A DNA stretch of 64,000 bases, taken from Enterobacter chuandaensis. Its GTDB lineage: Bacteria; Pseudomonadota; Gammaproteobacteria; Enterobacterales; Enterobacteriaceae. This document shows, in pieces, positions 20,565 to 29,388 of the stretch (the stretch's first letter is position 1; each line of letters begins with the position of its first letter). The notes beneath the pieces were generated by a model. It was not told the origin of the DNA. It saw only the letters and a program-made list of their open reading frames with translations, and did no database searches. A program made the translations under genes and the position numbers. The DNA lies in contig NZ_QZCS01000009.1 in the NCBI RefSeq assembly GCF_003594915.1, positions 62,001-126,000 on the forward strand. Direction: 5' to 3'.

Positions 20565-20987
20565 TTACAAATCTTCCAGCAGCGTTCGGGAGAGTTTTTT
20601 TAGCATTTCCAGCTCATCATCATTCATCCGCATGCTGCAGCGAATCTGGTCCGGCAGCGCCATCACCTGCTTTTTCAGTTCTTTCGCCTTATCCGTCAAT
20701 ACGACATTTTTCATCCTTTCATCCCCCACAACCGCGATACGGTTGAGAAACCCTTTTGCCTCGAGCTTCTGAACCAGCGGGGTCAATGTGCCTGAATCAA
20801 AATTGGTTTTATCGCTGAGATCGCGAAGCGGGATGTTGTCTTTTTCATAAAGCGCCATCAAAACAACAAATTGCGGATAGGTCAGATCCATCTCCTGCAG
20901 CAGGGGGCGATACTGGCGCACGAACGCATTGGTGACCGAGTACAGCGAGAAGCACAATAAATCATCTAGCGTTTTGTTTTCTTTCAT
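20565..20987 (-). CDS. MarR-family regulator, OhrR-like
   Basis: A 140-aa winged-helix regulator. The N-terminus LDDLLCFSLYSVTNAFVRQYRPLL matches the OhrR subgroup, where the Cys in the LCF motif (here Cys12) is the peroxide-sensing residue; LTYPQFVVLMALYE and the recognition helix region FDSGTLTPLVQKLEAKGFLNR follow. Only this N-terminal reactive Cys is visible, as in one-Cys OhrR proteins. It is divergent from a secreted esterase, with two palindromes in the gap, so it probably represses that gene and itself. The inducer is unknown. Confidence 0.85.
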   Translation of the reverse strand: MKENKTLDDLLCFSLYSVTNAFVRQYRPLLQEMDLTYPQFVVLMALYEKDNIPLRDLSDKTNFDSGTLTPLVQKLEAKGFLNRIAVVGDERMKNVVLTDKAKELKKQVMALPDQIRCSMRMNDDELEMLKKLSRTLLEDL

Positions 20988-21049
20988 TTTTCTATCAACC
21001 CTGAATCTGTTGTCTAAAAAAATTATAAATAATGTTTGACTAAAAGTAT

Positions 21050-21061
21050 CTTGCGCGCAAG
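21050..21061. promoter_or_regulatory. Palindrome in the ohrR-like/esterase gap
   Basis: A perfect 12-bp palindrome CTTGCGCGCAAG, between a TTGACT (21036-21041) and a TATTAT/TATACT stretch (21062-21070) facing the esterase gene. Its place between candidate -35 and -10 elements fits a repressor operator. Confidence 0.55.
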
Positions 21062-21076
21062 TATTATACTAACAAT

Positions 21077-21094
21077 TAAATAGCGCACTATTTA
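21077..21094. promoter_or_regulatory. Candidate OhrR/MarR operator
   Basis: Inverted repeat TAAATAG-CGCA-CTATTTA with 7-bp perfect arms, 36 bp before the esterase start codon and downstream of its likely promoter. The TAG-CGC-CTA core resembles operators of MarR/OhrR proteins. Confidence 0.6.
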
Positions 21095-21129
21095 GTTATC
21101 CAATCAAATACGTTAAAAGAGGTACCACC

Positions 21130-22143
21130 ATGAAAACATTAACCGCCATCCTGATTTCTTCCGTCTTCGCGTCAGCCGCGGCATCCGCTCAAACCACCAA
21201 TACTCCAGCCCCGACCGCAGGCGTACAGGCATTTCTTGATGTCCTGAATGCTGGCAAAGGGAAACCGATGGAACAGATGACCCCGCAGGAGGCCCGCCAG
21301 GTGCTGATCGGCGCTCAACAAGGAGCAAAATTGCCGCCCGCTCAGGTGACGGAAAAAACGATCCAGGTCAATGGCCAGACGATCGCCCTTAAAATTGTGA
21401 AGCCTGAACATGCTGCCGGTACGCTCCCGGTATTTATGTTCTTCCACGGTGGCGGTTGGGTGCTGGGTGATTTTCCAACCCACGAACGTTTAATCCGCGA
21501 TCTGGTTCGCGCATCAGGCGCCGCAGCGGTTTACGTTGATTACACACCGTCACCTGAAGCCCATTTCCCGGTGGCAATCAATCAGGCCTATGAAGCGACA
21601 AAATGGGTCGCCGAGCACGGCCAGGAAATTGGCGTGGACGGTAGCCGTCTGGGCCTGGTAGGTAACAGTGTGGGCGGCAACATGGTGGCTTCCGTGGCGC
21701 TGCAGGCAAAACAGTTCAACGGGCCAAAAATTCGCTACAACGTTATGCTCTGGCCGGTTACCGATGCGAATTTTGATACTGCCTCGTATAACCAGTTCGA
21801 GAACGGCTATTTCCTGTCGAAAAACATGATGAAATGGTTCTGGGATAACTACACCACCAGCGCTGCCGATCGTAACAATATCCTTGCCTCTCCGCTTCGC
21901 GCCAGCACTTCACAGTTGAAAGGCTTCCCGGAGACGCTGATTCAGACAGCTGAGCTGGACGTTCTGCGGGATGAAGGTGAAGCATTCGGGCGTAAACTGG
22001 ATGCGGCTGGCGTCCCGGTGACCGTCACGCGCTATAACGGCATGATCCACGATTACGGCCTGCTTAACCCGCTGAGCCAGGAGCCAACGGTTAAAGTCGC
22101 CCTTGAGCAGGCAGGTGCAGCATTGCATGACCACCTGAAATAG
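21130..22143 (+). CDS. Secreted alpha/beta-hydrolase (HSL-family esterase)
   Basis: A 337-aa protein with a signal peptide (residues 1-20, ending SAAASA). The oxyanion motif FFHGGGWVLGD marks the hormone-sensitive-lipase family; the nucleophile elbow is GNSVGG, the acid is probably the Asp of AELDVLRDEGE, and the His is in GMIHDYGLLN near 311. It most likely hydrolyses short-chain esters in the periplasm; the natural substrate is unknown. It has a strong ribosome site (AAGAGG) and its own terminator, and is divergent from an OhrR-like repressor. Confidence 0.85.
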   Translation: MKTLTAILISSVFASAAASAQTTNTPAPTAGVQAFLDVLNAGKGKPMEQMTPQEARQVLIGAQQGAKLPPAQVTEKTIQVNGQTIALKIVKPEHAAGTLPVFMFFHGGGWVLGDFPTHERLIRDLVRASGAAAVYVDYTPSPEAHFPVAINQAYEATKWVAEHGQEIGVDGSRLGLVGNSVGGNMVASVALQAKQFNGPKIRYNVMLWPVTDANFDTASYNQFENGYFLSKNMMKWFWDNYTTSAADRNNILASPLRASTSQLKGFPETLIQTAELDVLRDEGEAFGRKLDAAGVPVTVTRYNGMIHDYGLLNPLSQEPTVKVALEQAGAALHDHLK

Positions 22144-22163
22144 GATCGTCATGCTTCACACAG

Positions 22164-22188
22164 AGCACGGCCCCGGGCCGTGCTTTTT
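22164..22188 (+). terminator. Intrinsic terminator after the esterase gene
   Basis: A GC-rich stem AGCACGGCC/GGCCGTGCT followed by TTTTTAATTTT. Confidence 0.9.
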
Positions 22189-22280
22189 AATTTTCTCTAT
22201 CCATAAGCGACTCATATGACAGCCTTCATTTCCGCCAGGGCATACTGAAACGACCCCGATGATACGCAGATGGAAGCAGC

Positions 22281-23108
22281 ATGTTAGCAGCTCAGGTCAC
22301 TGATAATACGTATAAAGGCTGGCAGGCGTCGCTTGCCCTGCAGTTTTGTCACACCCCTGAGAAAACCCTCCTGCATTCCGCGCACCACGTCGGGCCGCTT
22401 ACGGTTCAGCGGCCGTTTTACCCTGAAGGCGAGACCTGCCACCTTTACCTGCTGCACCCGCCCGGCGGCGTTGTGGGCGGCGATACGCTGGATATTTCCG
22501 TTCGGCTAAACGCCAATAGCCACGCGCTTATCACCATGCCCGGCGCCAGCAAGTTCTACCGCAGCAGCGGCCCGCAGGCCCGTCTGAGCCAGCACTTTTA
22601 CCTTGATGAAAACGCCACGCTGGAGTGGCTGCCGCAGGACACCATTATCTTTCCCGGCGCGAACGCCGCGCTGCGTTCCGTCTTCCACCTTACGTCCTCC
22701 AGCACGCTGCTGGCGTGGGAGCTGTACTGCCTGGGCCGCCCGGTGATCGGTGAGACCTTCAGCCACGGCACGCTGGAGAGCCGTCTTGAGGTGTGGGTGG
22801 CTGACGAGCCGCGCCTGATAGAGCGCCAGCACCTCAGCGACGGCGATCTCACACCCGTTGCCGGACACCCATGGATCGGCACCCTGCTGTTCTATCCGGC
22901 CCGGGAAGAACATCTCGACACGGTGCGCGCGCTGCTCGCGCCTCTCGGCCATTTTGCGGGGGCAACGCTCACCGACGATCTGCTGTCGTTGCGTTTTCTC
23001 TCCCACGACAATCTGATTTGCCAGCGGGTGATGCGCGACATCTGGCAGTCGCTTCGCCCGCTTCTCACTACCAAAACCGCCTGTTCGCCGCGCATCTGGC
23101 AGACATAA
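22281..23108 (+). CDS. ureD: Urease accessory protein UreD
   Basis: A 275-aa UreD/UreH family protein with [19 protein letters not shown] and [11 protein letters not shown] segments typical of the family. UreD, UreF and UreG form the GTP-dependent complex that loads nickel and CO2 onto apo-urease; UreD holds the tunnel through which Ni2+ reaches UreC. It is the first gene of ureDABCEJFG, all on the plus strand with gaps of about 10 bp or less or small overlaps. No clear urea-responsive ureR gene or nickel regulator is adjacent. Confidence 0.95.
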   Translation: MLAAQVTDNTYKGWQASLALQFCHTPEKTLLHSAHHVGPLTVQRPFYPEGETCHLYLLHPPGGVVGGDTLDISVRLNANSHALITMPGASKFYRSSGPQARLSQHFYLDENATLEWLPQDTIIFPGANAALRSVFHLTSSSTLLAWELYCLGRPVIGETFSHGTLESRLEVWVADEPRLIERQHLSDGDLTPVAGHPWIGTLLFYPAREEHLDTVRALLAPLGHFAGATLTDDLLSLRFLSHDNLICQRVMRDIWQSLRPLLTTKTACSPRIWQT

Positions 23109-23118
23109 GAGAAACGTT

Positions 23119-23421
23119 ATGGAACTGACCCCCAGAGAGAAAGACAAGCTGTTGCTGTTCACCGCCGCGCTGGTTGCCGAACGCCGCCTTGCGCGCGGGG
23201 TAAAGCTCAACTACCCGGAATCGGTCGCGCTGATCAGCGCCTTTATTATGGAAGGTGCGCGCGATGGCGAAACCGTCGCCTCGCTAATGGAGGCGGGCCG
23301 CCACGTCCTGACGCGGGATCAGGTGATGGAGGGCGTGCCGGAGATGATCCCGGATATTCAGGTAGAAGCCACCTTCCCGGACGGCTCCAAGCTCGTCACC
23401 GTCCACAACCCGATCGTCTAA
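23119..23421 (+). CDS. ureA: Urease gamma subunit UreA
   Basis: A 100-aa protein, the standard gamma length, with [23 protein letters not shown] and the [32 protein letters not shown]-terminal half. It packs with UreB and UreC in the (alpha beta gamma)3 enzyme, as in Klebsiella urease. Confidence 0.97.
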   Translation: MELTPREKDKLLLFTAALVAERRLARGVKLNYPESVALISAFIMEGARDGETVASLMEAGRHVLTRDQVMEGVPEMIPDIQVEATFPDGSKLVTVHNPIV

Positions 23422-23431
23422 GGAGCGCGTG

Positions 23432-23746
23432 ATGATCCCAGGTGAATACCAGATCCAGCCCGGTACTATTGCGATCAACGTCGGGCGCGAAACCCGAACC
23501 GTGATTGTTGAAAACCACGGCGACAGGCCGATCCAGGTCGGCTCGCACTACCACTTTTACGAGGTCAACCCGGCGCTGAAGTTTGACCGTGAAGTGACCC
23601 GAGGCTACCGGCTGAACATTCCGGCGGGTACCGCCGTGCGCTTCGAGCCCGGCCAGAAGCGGGAGGTGACGCTGGTTCAGGTCACGGGCGCGCAGCGCAT
23701 TTTCGGTTTTCGCGGCGAGGTCATGGGCGAGGTGAAACATGGCTGA
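23432..23746 (+). CDS. ureB: Urease beta subunit UreB
   Basis: A 104-aa beta subunit with the conserved [11 protein letters not shown] start, [23 protein letters not shown] and [21 protein letters not shown] 23432 is chosen over GTG 23429 because AGGAG (23421-23425) is then 6 bases upstream. It overlaps ureC by 8 bp, so the two are coupled. Confidence 0.97.
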   Translation: MIPGEYQIQPGTIAINVGRETRTVIVENHGDRPIQVGSHYHFYEVNPALKFDREVTRGYRLNIPAGTAVRFEPGQKREVTLVQVTGAQRIFGFRGEVMGEVKHG

Positions 23747-25442
23747 AATTTCGCGCCGGGCGTATGCCGACATGTTCGGCCCCACCACCGGGGATAAGGT
23801 GCGGCTGGCGGACAGCGAGCTGTGGATCGAAGTGGAGAACGATCTCACGGTCTACGGCGAAGAGGTCAAGTTCGGCGGCGGGAAAGTGATCCGCGACGGC
23901 ATGGGCCAGGGGCAGATGACCGCTGACGGCTGCGTGGATCTGGTTCTCACCAACGCGCTGATCGTCGACCACTGGGGGATCGTGAAAGCCGATATCGGCG
24001 TCAAGAACGGGCGGATCTTCGCCGTTGGCAAAGCCGGAAACCCGGACATTCAGCCCGGGGTGACGATCCCGATCGGTGCTGCGACGGAAGTGATTGCCGC
24101 CGAGGGGAAGATCGTCACCGCCGGCGGGATCGACACCCACATCCACTGGATCTGCCCTCAGCAAGCGGAAGAGGCGCTGGTCTCCGGCGTCACCACCATG
24201 ATCGGCGGCGGCACCGGTCCGGCGGCGGGCACCAACGCCACCACCTGCACACCGGGGCCGTGGTATATCGCCCGCATGCTGCAGGCTGCCGATACGCTGC
24301 CGGTGAATATTGGCCTGCTCGGCAAGGGGAACGGCTCCAACCCGGACGCCCTGCGCGAGCAGATCGCCGCGGGCGCCATCGGGCTGAAGATCCACGAGGA
24401 CTGGGGCGCGACGCCCGCGGCGATTAACTGCTCGCTGGAGGTGGCCGAAGAGATGGATATTCAGGTGGCGCTGCACAGCGACACGCTGAACGAGTCCGGA
24501 TTTGTTGAAGACACGCTGGCTGCCATTGGCGGGCGCACCATCCACACCTTCCACACCGAAGGGGCGGGCGGCGGCCACGCGCCGGATATCATCACCGCCT
24601 GCGCGCACCCGAATATTCTGCCCTCCTCCACTAACCCGACCCTGCCCTACACGGTGAACACCATCGACGAGCATCTCGACATGCTGATGGTTTGCCATCA
24701 CCTCGACCCGGATATCGCCGAGGACGTGGCGTTTGCCGAATCCCGCATTCGCCGGGAGACCATCGCCGCCGAAGACGTGCTGCACGATATCGGCGCGTTC
24801 TCGCTCACCTCGTCAGATTCACAGGCAATGGGCCGCGTCGGGGAAGTGATTATCCGCACCTGGCAGGTGGCGCACCGCATGAAGGTTCAGCGCGGCGCGC
24901 TGCCGGAAGAGACGGGCGAGAACGACAACTTCCGCGTGAAGCGTTATGTCGCCAAGTACACCATTAACCCGGCGCTCACTCACGGCATCGCCCACGAGGT
25001 CGGTTCGATTGAGGTGGGCAAGCTGGCGGATCTCGTGGTCTGGTCCCCGGCGTTCTTCGGCGTCAAGCCCGCCACCATCGTTAAGGGCGGGATGATCGCC
25101 TGCGCGCCGATGGGCGACATCAACGCCTCGATCCCCACGCCGCAGCCGGTCCATTACCGCCCGATGTTTGGATCGCTGGGTGCCGCCCGCCACGCCACGC
25201 GGCTGACGTTTATCTCGCAGGCCGCCAGTGCGAACGGCATCCCGCAGCAGCTCAACCTGCAAAGCGCCACGGCGGTGGTGAAGGGCTGCCGGACGGTGAA
25301 AAAGGCGGACATGATCCACAACGGCCTGCAGCCGAATATCACCGTCGATTCGCAAACTTACGAGGTGCGCGTCGACGGCCAACTGATAACCAGCGAACCG
25401 GCCGACGTTCTGCCGATGGCGCAACGCTATTTCCTGTTTTGA
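23739..25442 (+). CDS. ureC: Urease alpha (catalytic) subunit UreC
   Basis: A 567-aa amidohydrolase. Active-site features are visible: the HIHWICPQQ pair of nickel-binding His, [12 protein letters not shown] with the Lys that is carbamylated to bridge both Ni2+ ions, [27 protein letters not shown], and the flap His in [13 protein letters not shown]. Length and motifs are those of a functional enzyme that splits urea to ammonia and carbamate. No frameshift is seen. Confidence 0.98.
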   Translation: MAEISRRAYADMFGPTTGDKVRLADSELWIEVENDLTVYGEEVKFGGGKVIRDGMGQGQMTADGCVDLVLTNALIVDHWGIVKADIGVKNGRIFAVGKAGNPDIQPGVTIPIGAATEVIAAEGKIVTAGGIDTHIHWICPQQAEEALVSGVTTMIGGGTGPAAGTNATTCTPGPWYIARMLQAADTLPVNIGLLGKGNGSNPDALREQIAAGAIGLKIHEDWGATPAAINCSLEVAEEMDIQVALHSDTLNESGFVEDTLAAIGGRTIHTFHTEGAGGGHAPDIITACAHPNILPSSTNPTLPYTVNTIDEHLDMLMVCHHLDPDIAEDVAFAESRIRRETIAAEDVLHDIGAFSLTSSDSQAMGRVGEVIIRTWQVAHRMKVQRGALPEETGENDNFRVKRYVAKYTINPALTHGIAHEVGSIEVGKLADLVVWSPAFFGVKPATIVKGGMIACAPMGDINASIPTPQPVHYRPMFGSLGAARHATRLTFISQAASANGIPQQLNLQSATAVVKGCRTVKKADMIHNGLQPNITVDSQTYEVRVDGQLITSEPADVLPMAQRYFLF

Positions 25443-25451
25443 GGAGTGAAG

Positions 25452-25910
25452 ATGATCTACTTAACCCAACGCCTGGACCATGCCCACCCTGTAACCGCCA
25501 GCGTCACGCTGCCGATTGACGTGCGGGTGAAAAGCCGCGCCCGCGTATCGCTGAACGACGGTCGCGAAGCCGGGCTGATGCTGCCGCGCGGCCTGCTGCT
25601 GCGCGGGGGCGACCTGCTGACCACCGACGACGGCAGCGAGGTCATAGAAGTGATCGCCGCCCCGGAGTCGGTTTCCGTGGTGCGCTGCGCCGATCCGTTC
25701 CTGCTCGCCCGCGCCTGCTATCACCTGGGCAACCGCCACGTACCATTGCAGATCATGCCCGGCGAGCTGCGCTATCACCACGACCATGTTCTCGACGACA
25801 TGCTGCGCCAGTTCGGGCTGGAGGTAACCTTCGCCAGCCTGCCGTTTGAACCGGAAGCGGGCGCTTACGCCAGCGATGCCCACAGTCACTCTCACGCTCA
25901 TTCACATTAA
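25452..25910 (+). CDS. ureE: Urease accessory nickel metallochaperone UreE
   Basis: A 152-aa protein with an N-terminal peptide-binding domain and a C-terminal metal-binding domain (QIMPGELRYHHDHVLDDMLRQFG). The tail is a short His-rich stretch (HSHSHAHSH), shorter than the ten-His tail of Klebsiella UreE. It delivers Ni2+ to UreG. ATG 25452 has GAGGAG placed correctly upstream; the in-frame GTG at 25446 is too close to it. Confidence 0.95.
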   Translation: MIYLTQRLDHAHPVTASVTLPIDVRVKSRARVSLNDGREAGLMLPRGLLLRGGDLLTTDDGSEVIEVIAAPESVSVVRCADPFLLARACYHLGNRHVPLQIMPGELRYHHDHVLDDMLRQFGLEVTFASLPFEPEAGAYASDAHSHSHAHSH

Positions 25911-25919
25911 GGATCAATC

Positions 25920-26459
25920 ATGCGTAAGTATTTACCGCTGTTACTGCTGGCTTTTTCCGTTCCCGCGCTCGCGCATCCCGGCCACGGCGCCGACAGCTTT
26001 CAGGCTGGGTTTTTCCATCCGCTGACCGGGCTGGATCACCTGCTGATGCTGACCGGGGCTGGCGTGCTGTCTGCCCTGAGCGGCCGCAAGCTCCTGCTGC
26101 CGTTTGCCACCCTCGGCATGATGCTTGTTGGCGCCATTGCGGGCAGCCTCCTCGGCGGCTTCAGCGGCATGGAGATGCTGATTATCGCCTCGCTGGCGGT
26201 CTGCGGCGTGATGATGTTTAAAACTGAAAACCGTCTGCTGCTGGCGGTGCCTGCCCTGGCGATGTTCCACGGCTGGGCGCACGGCGTGGAGATGTCCGGC
26301 CACAGCTTCTGGCTCTTCACCAGCGGTTTTATGTTCGCCAGCGCCACGGTGCTGTGCGCCAGTTTCGCCGCAGGCTTGCTGCTGCGCCGTCACGACGGGC
26401 TGCGTAAAACCTTCGGCGGCGGGCTGATTGCCTCCGCCCTGCTGGCGCTGATGAGCTGA
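25920..26459 (+). CDS. ureJ: HupE/UreJ-family membrane protein, putative nickel permease
   Basis: A 179-aa protein with a cleavable-looking N-terminus and five to six hydrophobic helices. It starts [27 protein letters not shown], with the family HP-x5-D-H motif, and a second His cluster is [16 protein letters not shown]. HupE/UreJ proteins move nickel (or cobalt) and often sit in urease or hydrogenase operons. Here it lies between ureE and ureF and overlaps ureF by one base (TGATG). Confidence 0.9.
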   Translation: MRKYLPLLLLAFSVPALAHPGHGADSFQAGFFHPLTGLDHLLMLTGAGVLSALSGRKLLLPFATLGMMLVGAIAGSLLGGFSGMEMLIIASLAVCGVMMFKTENRLLLAVPALAMFHGWAHGVEMSGHSFWLFTSGFMFASATVLCASFAAGLLLRRHDGLRKTFGGGLIASALLALMS

Positions 26460-27133
26460 TGGAGCACGCCCGCCAGCGGCTGCGCCTGATGCAGCTCTCC
26501 AGCAGCAGCCTGCCGGTGGGATCGTTTACCTGGTCCCAGGGGCTGGAGTGGGCCGTGGAGGCAGGCTGGGTCACGGACGCCGAGGCCTTCAGGCGCTGGC
26601 AGATCCAGCAGATGGAGCAGAGCTTTTTCTGCGTCGACCTGCCGCTGTTTATCCGTCTTTATCAGGCCTGTGAGCAACGCGATCATACAAATGCAAAACA
26701 CTGGACGGCATACCTTCTCGCCTGCCGGGAAACGCGCGAGCTGCGGGAAGAGGAACGCAACCGCGGGGCGGCCTTTACGCGCCTGATTAAGAGCTGGGAA
26801 CCTGACTGTCCGCCCGAATGGCTGCCGCTATTTATGCAAAGCCAGCTCTGCGGCATGGCCTGGCTCGGCGTGCGCTGGGGCATCGGCGCGCGCGAGCTGG
26901 CGCTGAGCCTCGGCTACAGCTGGATAGAGAGCGCGGTGATGGCGGGCGTCAAGCTGGTGCCGTTTGGGCAACAGGCCGCGCAGCAGCTGATTATCGAACT
27001 GAGCGACCACTACGCCGCTGGTTTTGAACAGGCATTTTTACGTCGCGACGACGCGCTGGGGGCAGCAACGCCGCTGTCGGCCATCGCCTCCGCGCGCCAC
27101 GAAACCCAATATTCACGACTATTCCGTTCCTGA
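26459..27133 (+). CDS. ureF: Urease accessory protein UreF
   Basis: A 224-aa all-helical protein with the N-terminal [25 protein letters not shown] signature and [13 protein letters not shown] near the C-terminus. It acts as a checkpoint for UreG GTPase activity within the UreDFG activation complex. The start codon overlaps the ureJ stop. Confidence 0.95.
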   Translation: MEHARQRLRLMQLSSSSLPVGSFTWSQGLEWAVEAGWVTDAEAFRRWQIQQMEQSFFCVDLPLFIRLYQACEQRDHTNAKHWTAYLLACRETRELREEERNRGAAFTRLIKSWEPDCPPEWLPLFMQSQLCGMAWLGVRWGIGARELALSLGYSWIESAVMAGVKLVPFGQQAAQQLIIELSDHYAAGFEQAFLRRDDALGAATPLSAIASARHETQYSRLFRS

Positions 27134-27142
27134 GGAGTCAAC

Positions 27143-27760
27143 ATGGCTGATTACAAACATCCCTTGCGCGTAGGCGTGGGTGGCCCGGTAGGGTCGGGGA
27201 AAACCGCGCTGCTGGAAGCGCTCTGCAAGGCGATGCGCGACACGTACCATCTGGCGGTGGTCACTAACGATATCTACACCAAAGAGGATCAGCGCATCCT
27301 GACCGAGGCGGGCGCGCTGGAGCCAGAGCGCATCGTGGGCGTGGAGACGGGCGGCTGCCCGCATACTGCTATCCGCGAAGATGCCTCGATGAACCTGGCG
27401 GCGGTGGAAGCGTTAAGCGAGAAATTCGGCAATCTGGATTTGATCTTCGTGGAAAGCGGCGGCGATAACCTGAGCGCCACGTTCAGCCCGGAACTGGCGG
27501 ATCTGACCATTTACGTGATCGACGTGGCCGAAGGGGAAAAAATCCCGCGCAAGGGCGGGCCGGGGATCACCAAATCCGATTTTCTGGTGATCAACAAAAC
27601 CGATCTCGCGCCGTACGTGGGGGCGTCGCTGGAGGTGATGGAGCGCGACACCAACCGCATGCGCGGCGAGCGTCCGTGGACGTTTACCAACCTGAAGGCG
27701 GGTGACGGTTTAGCGACGATTATTGCGTTTCTGGAAGAGAAAGGGATGCTGCGGGTGTAG
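27143..27760 (+). CDS. ureG: Urease accessory GTPase UreG
   Basis: A 205-aa SIMIBI-class GTPase: P-loop [11 protein letters not shown] (about residues 13-23), metal-binding CPH motif in [14 protein letters not shown], and [10 protein letters not shown] as the guanine-specificity motif. It couples GTP hydrolysis to nickel insertion. It is the last gene of the urease operon and is followed by a palindromic repeat shared with three other intergenic sites. Confidence 0.97.
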   Translation: MADYKHPLRVGVGGPVGSGKTALLEALCKAMRDTYHLAVVTNDIYTKEDQRILTEAGALEPERIVGVETGGCPHTAIREDASMNLAAVEALSEKFGNLDLIFVESGGDNLSATFSPELADLTIYVIDVAEGEKIPRKGGPGITKSDFLVINKTDLAPYVGASLEVMERDTNRMRGERPWTFTNLKAGDGLATIIAFLEEKGMLRV

Positions 27761-27770
27761 TCGTAAATTT

Positions 27771-27805
27771 CCCTCTCCCCTTTGGGGAGAGGGCCAGAGT
27801 GAGGG
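27771..27805 (+). repeat. GC-rich intergenic palindromic repeat, divergent copy
   Basis: CCCTCTCCCCTTTGGGGAGAGGG hairpin followed by CCAGAGTGAGGG, matching the orientation of the copy at 33184. It separates convergent ureG and tsaD and may serve as their common 3' hairpin. Confidence 0.7.
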
Positions 27806-27807
27806 GG

Positions 27808-28821
27808 TTACGCCTCCGGCAGTTCCGCCAGCGGCCAGCGCGGACGCACGGACACGCTCAGGTCGGACGTTGCGCCCGCATTGAGGCGCACCATCCCGGC
27901 GTAGGCGATCATCGCCCCGTTATCGGTACAGAATTCCGGACGGGCATAGAACACTTCCCCGCGACGCTTTTGCATCATCTCGGCGAGCTTCGCGCGCAGC
28001 GTGCGGTTGGCACTCACGCCACCTGCCATCACCAGGCGCTTAAAGCCGGTCTGATCCAGCGCGCGCTTGCACTTGATCATCAGCGTATCCACCACCGCGT
28101 CTTCAAACGCGCGGGCGATATCGGCGCGGGTCTGCTCGCTGTCGTCGTTATTGCGGATAGTATTCGCCGCAAAGGTTTTCAGCCCGGAGAAGCTGAAATC
28201 CAGCCCCGGACGGTCGGTCATCGGACGCGGGAAGACAAAGCGCCCTTCCGTTCCCTGCGACGCCATTTTGGAGAGCATCGGGCCACCTGGGTAATCCAGC
28301 CCCAGCAGCTTGGCGGTTTTGTCGAAGGCTTCACCGGCAGCGTCGTCGATCGACTCGCCCAGCAGCGCGTACTTGCCAATGCCCGTTACGCTAATCAGCT
28401 GCGTATGGCCGCCGGAGACCAGCAGCGCCACAAACGGGAATTCGGGCGGATTCTCTTCCAGCATCGGTGCCAGCAGATGCCCTTCCATGTGGTGGACCGG
28501 GATCGCCGGTACATCCCACGCGAACGCCAGCGAGCGGCCAACCGTCGCGCCGACCAGCAGCGCGCCGACCAGACCTGGCCCCGCGGTATAGGCTACGGCG
28601 TCAATATCGGTTGAGCTTAACCCGGCCTCTTTCAGCGCCGCCTGAATCAGGGGAACCGTTTTACGCACGTGATCACGAGAGGCCAGTTCAGGTACGACAC
28701 CGCCGTAGTCAGCGTGCAATTTCACCTGACTATACAGCTGGTTGGCCAGAAGCCCTTTTTCGTCGTCGTAAATGGCGATGCCGGTTTCATCGCAGGATGT
28801 TTCAATACCCAGTACACGCAT
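27808..28821 (-). CDS. tsaD: tRNA threonylcarbamoyladenosine transferase subunit TsaD
   Basis: A 337-aa Kae1/Gcp family protein with the N-terminal [16 protein letters not shown], the metal-binding HMEGHLLAP pair of His, and VSGGHTQLI. With TsaB and TsaE it transfers the threonylcarbamoyl group to A37 of ANN-decoding tRNAs. It is divergent from rpsU, as in E. coli. Confidence 0.97.
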   Translation of the reverse strand: MRVLGIETSCDETGIAIYDDEKGLLANQLYSQVKLHADYGGVVPELASRDHVRKTVPLIQAALKEAGLSSTDIDAVAYTAGPGLVGALLVGATVGRSLAFAWDVPAIPVHHMEGHLLAPMLEENPPEFPFVALLVSGGHTQLISVTGIGKYALLGESIDDAAGEAFDKTAKLLGLDYPGGPMLSKMASQGTEGRFVFPRPMTDRPGLDFSFSGLKTFAANTIRNNDDSEQTRADIARAFEDAVVDTLMIKCKRALDQTGFKRLVMAGGVSANRTLRAKLAEMMQKRRGEVFYARPEFCTDNGAMIAYAGMVRLNAGATSDLSVSVRPRWPLAELPEA

Positions 28822-28957
28822 GACTTGTTTTACCTCGTTTCAATACCGCGCAGTGTAGAGCCTGGGCGGGTTGATGTAAAACTTTGTTCGCCCCAGGAAG
28901 AAGGCTCGTGTATACTCCTCACCCTTATTAAAGTCCCTTTCAAAATCGCATCGGTGC

Positions 28958-28987
28958 TTTACAAAGCAGCAGCATTTGCAGTAAAAT
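28958..28987 (+). promoter_or_regulatory. Candidate promoter of rpsU-dnaG-rpoD
   Basis: TTTACA at 28958-28963 and TAAAAT at 28982-28987 with an 18-bp spacer, about 70 bp before the rpsU start codon. A second TATACT box at 28911-28916 may mark an upstream promoter. This is a sequence match only. Confidence 0.5.
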
Positions 28988-29018
28988 TCCGCACCATTTT
29001 GAAATAAGCTGGCGTTGA

Positions 29019-29273
<255 letters not shown>

Positions 29274-29277
29274 TCTC

Positions 29278-29297
29278 TTGAGGGTCAACGCCCTCAA
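29278..29297 (+). terminator. Partial terminator/processing hairpin rpsU-dnaG
   Basis: Stem TTGAGGG/CCCTCAA with a 6-nt loop and no strong T-run, in the position of the E. coli T1 site that lowers dnaG expression relative to rpsU. Confidence 0.6.
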
Positions 29298-29388
29298 TTG
29301 ACAGACAGAGTAGTAGTCGTAAGGCCGTGCTTCCGGAAGGAATGCGCGGCTTGTTTTCGTTTATAAGTCGCTTAAATTTTTGGGGCAT

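Noticed and set aside
23721-24785. A 354-codon minus-strand ORF opposite ureC
   Set aside because: It is antisense to a conserved catalytic subunit; composition (GGG, RR, H-rich) is that of a shadow frame.
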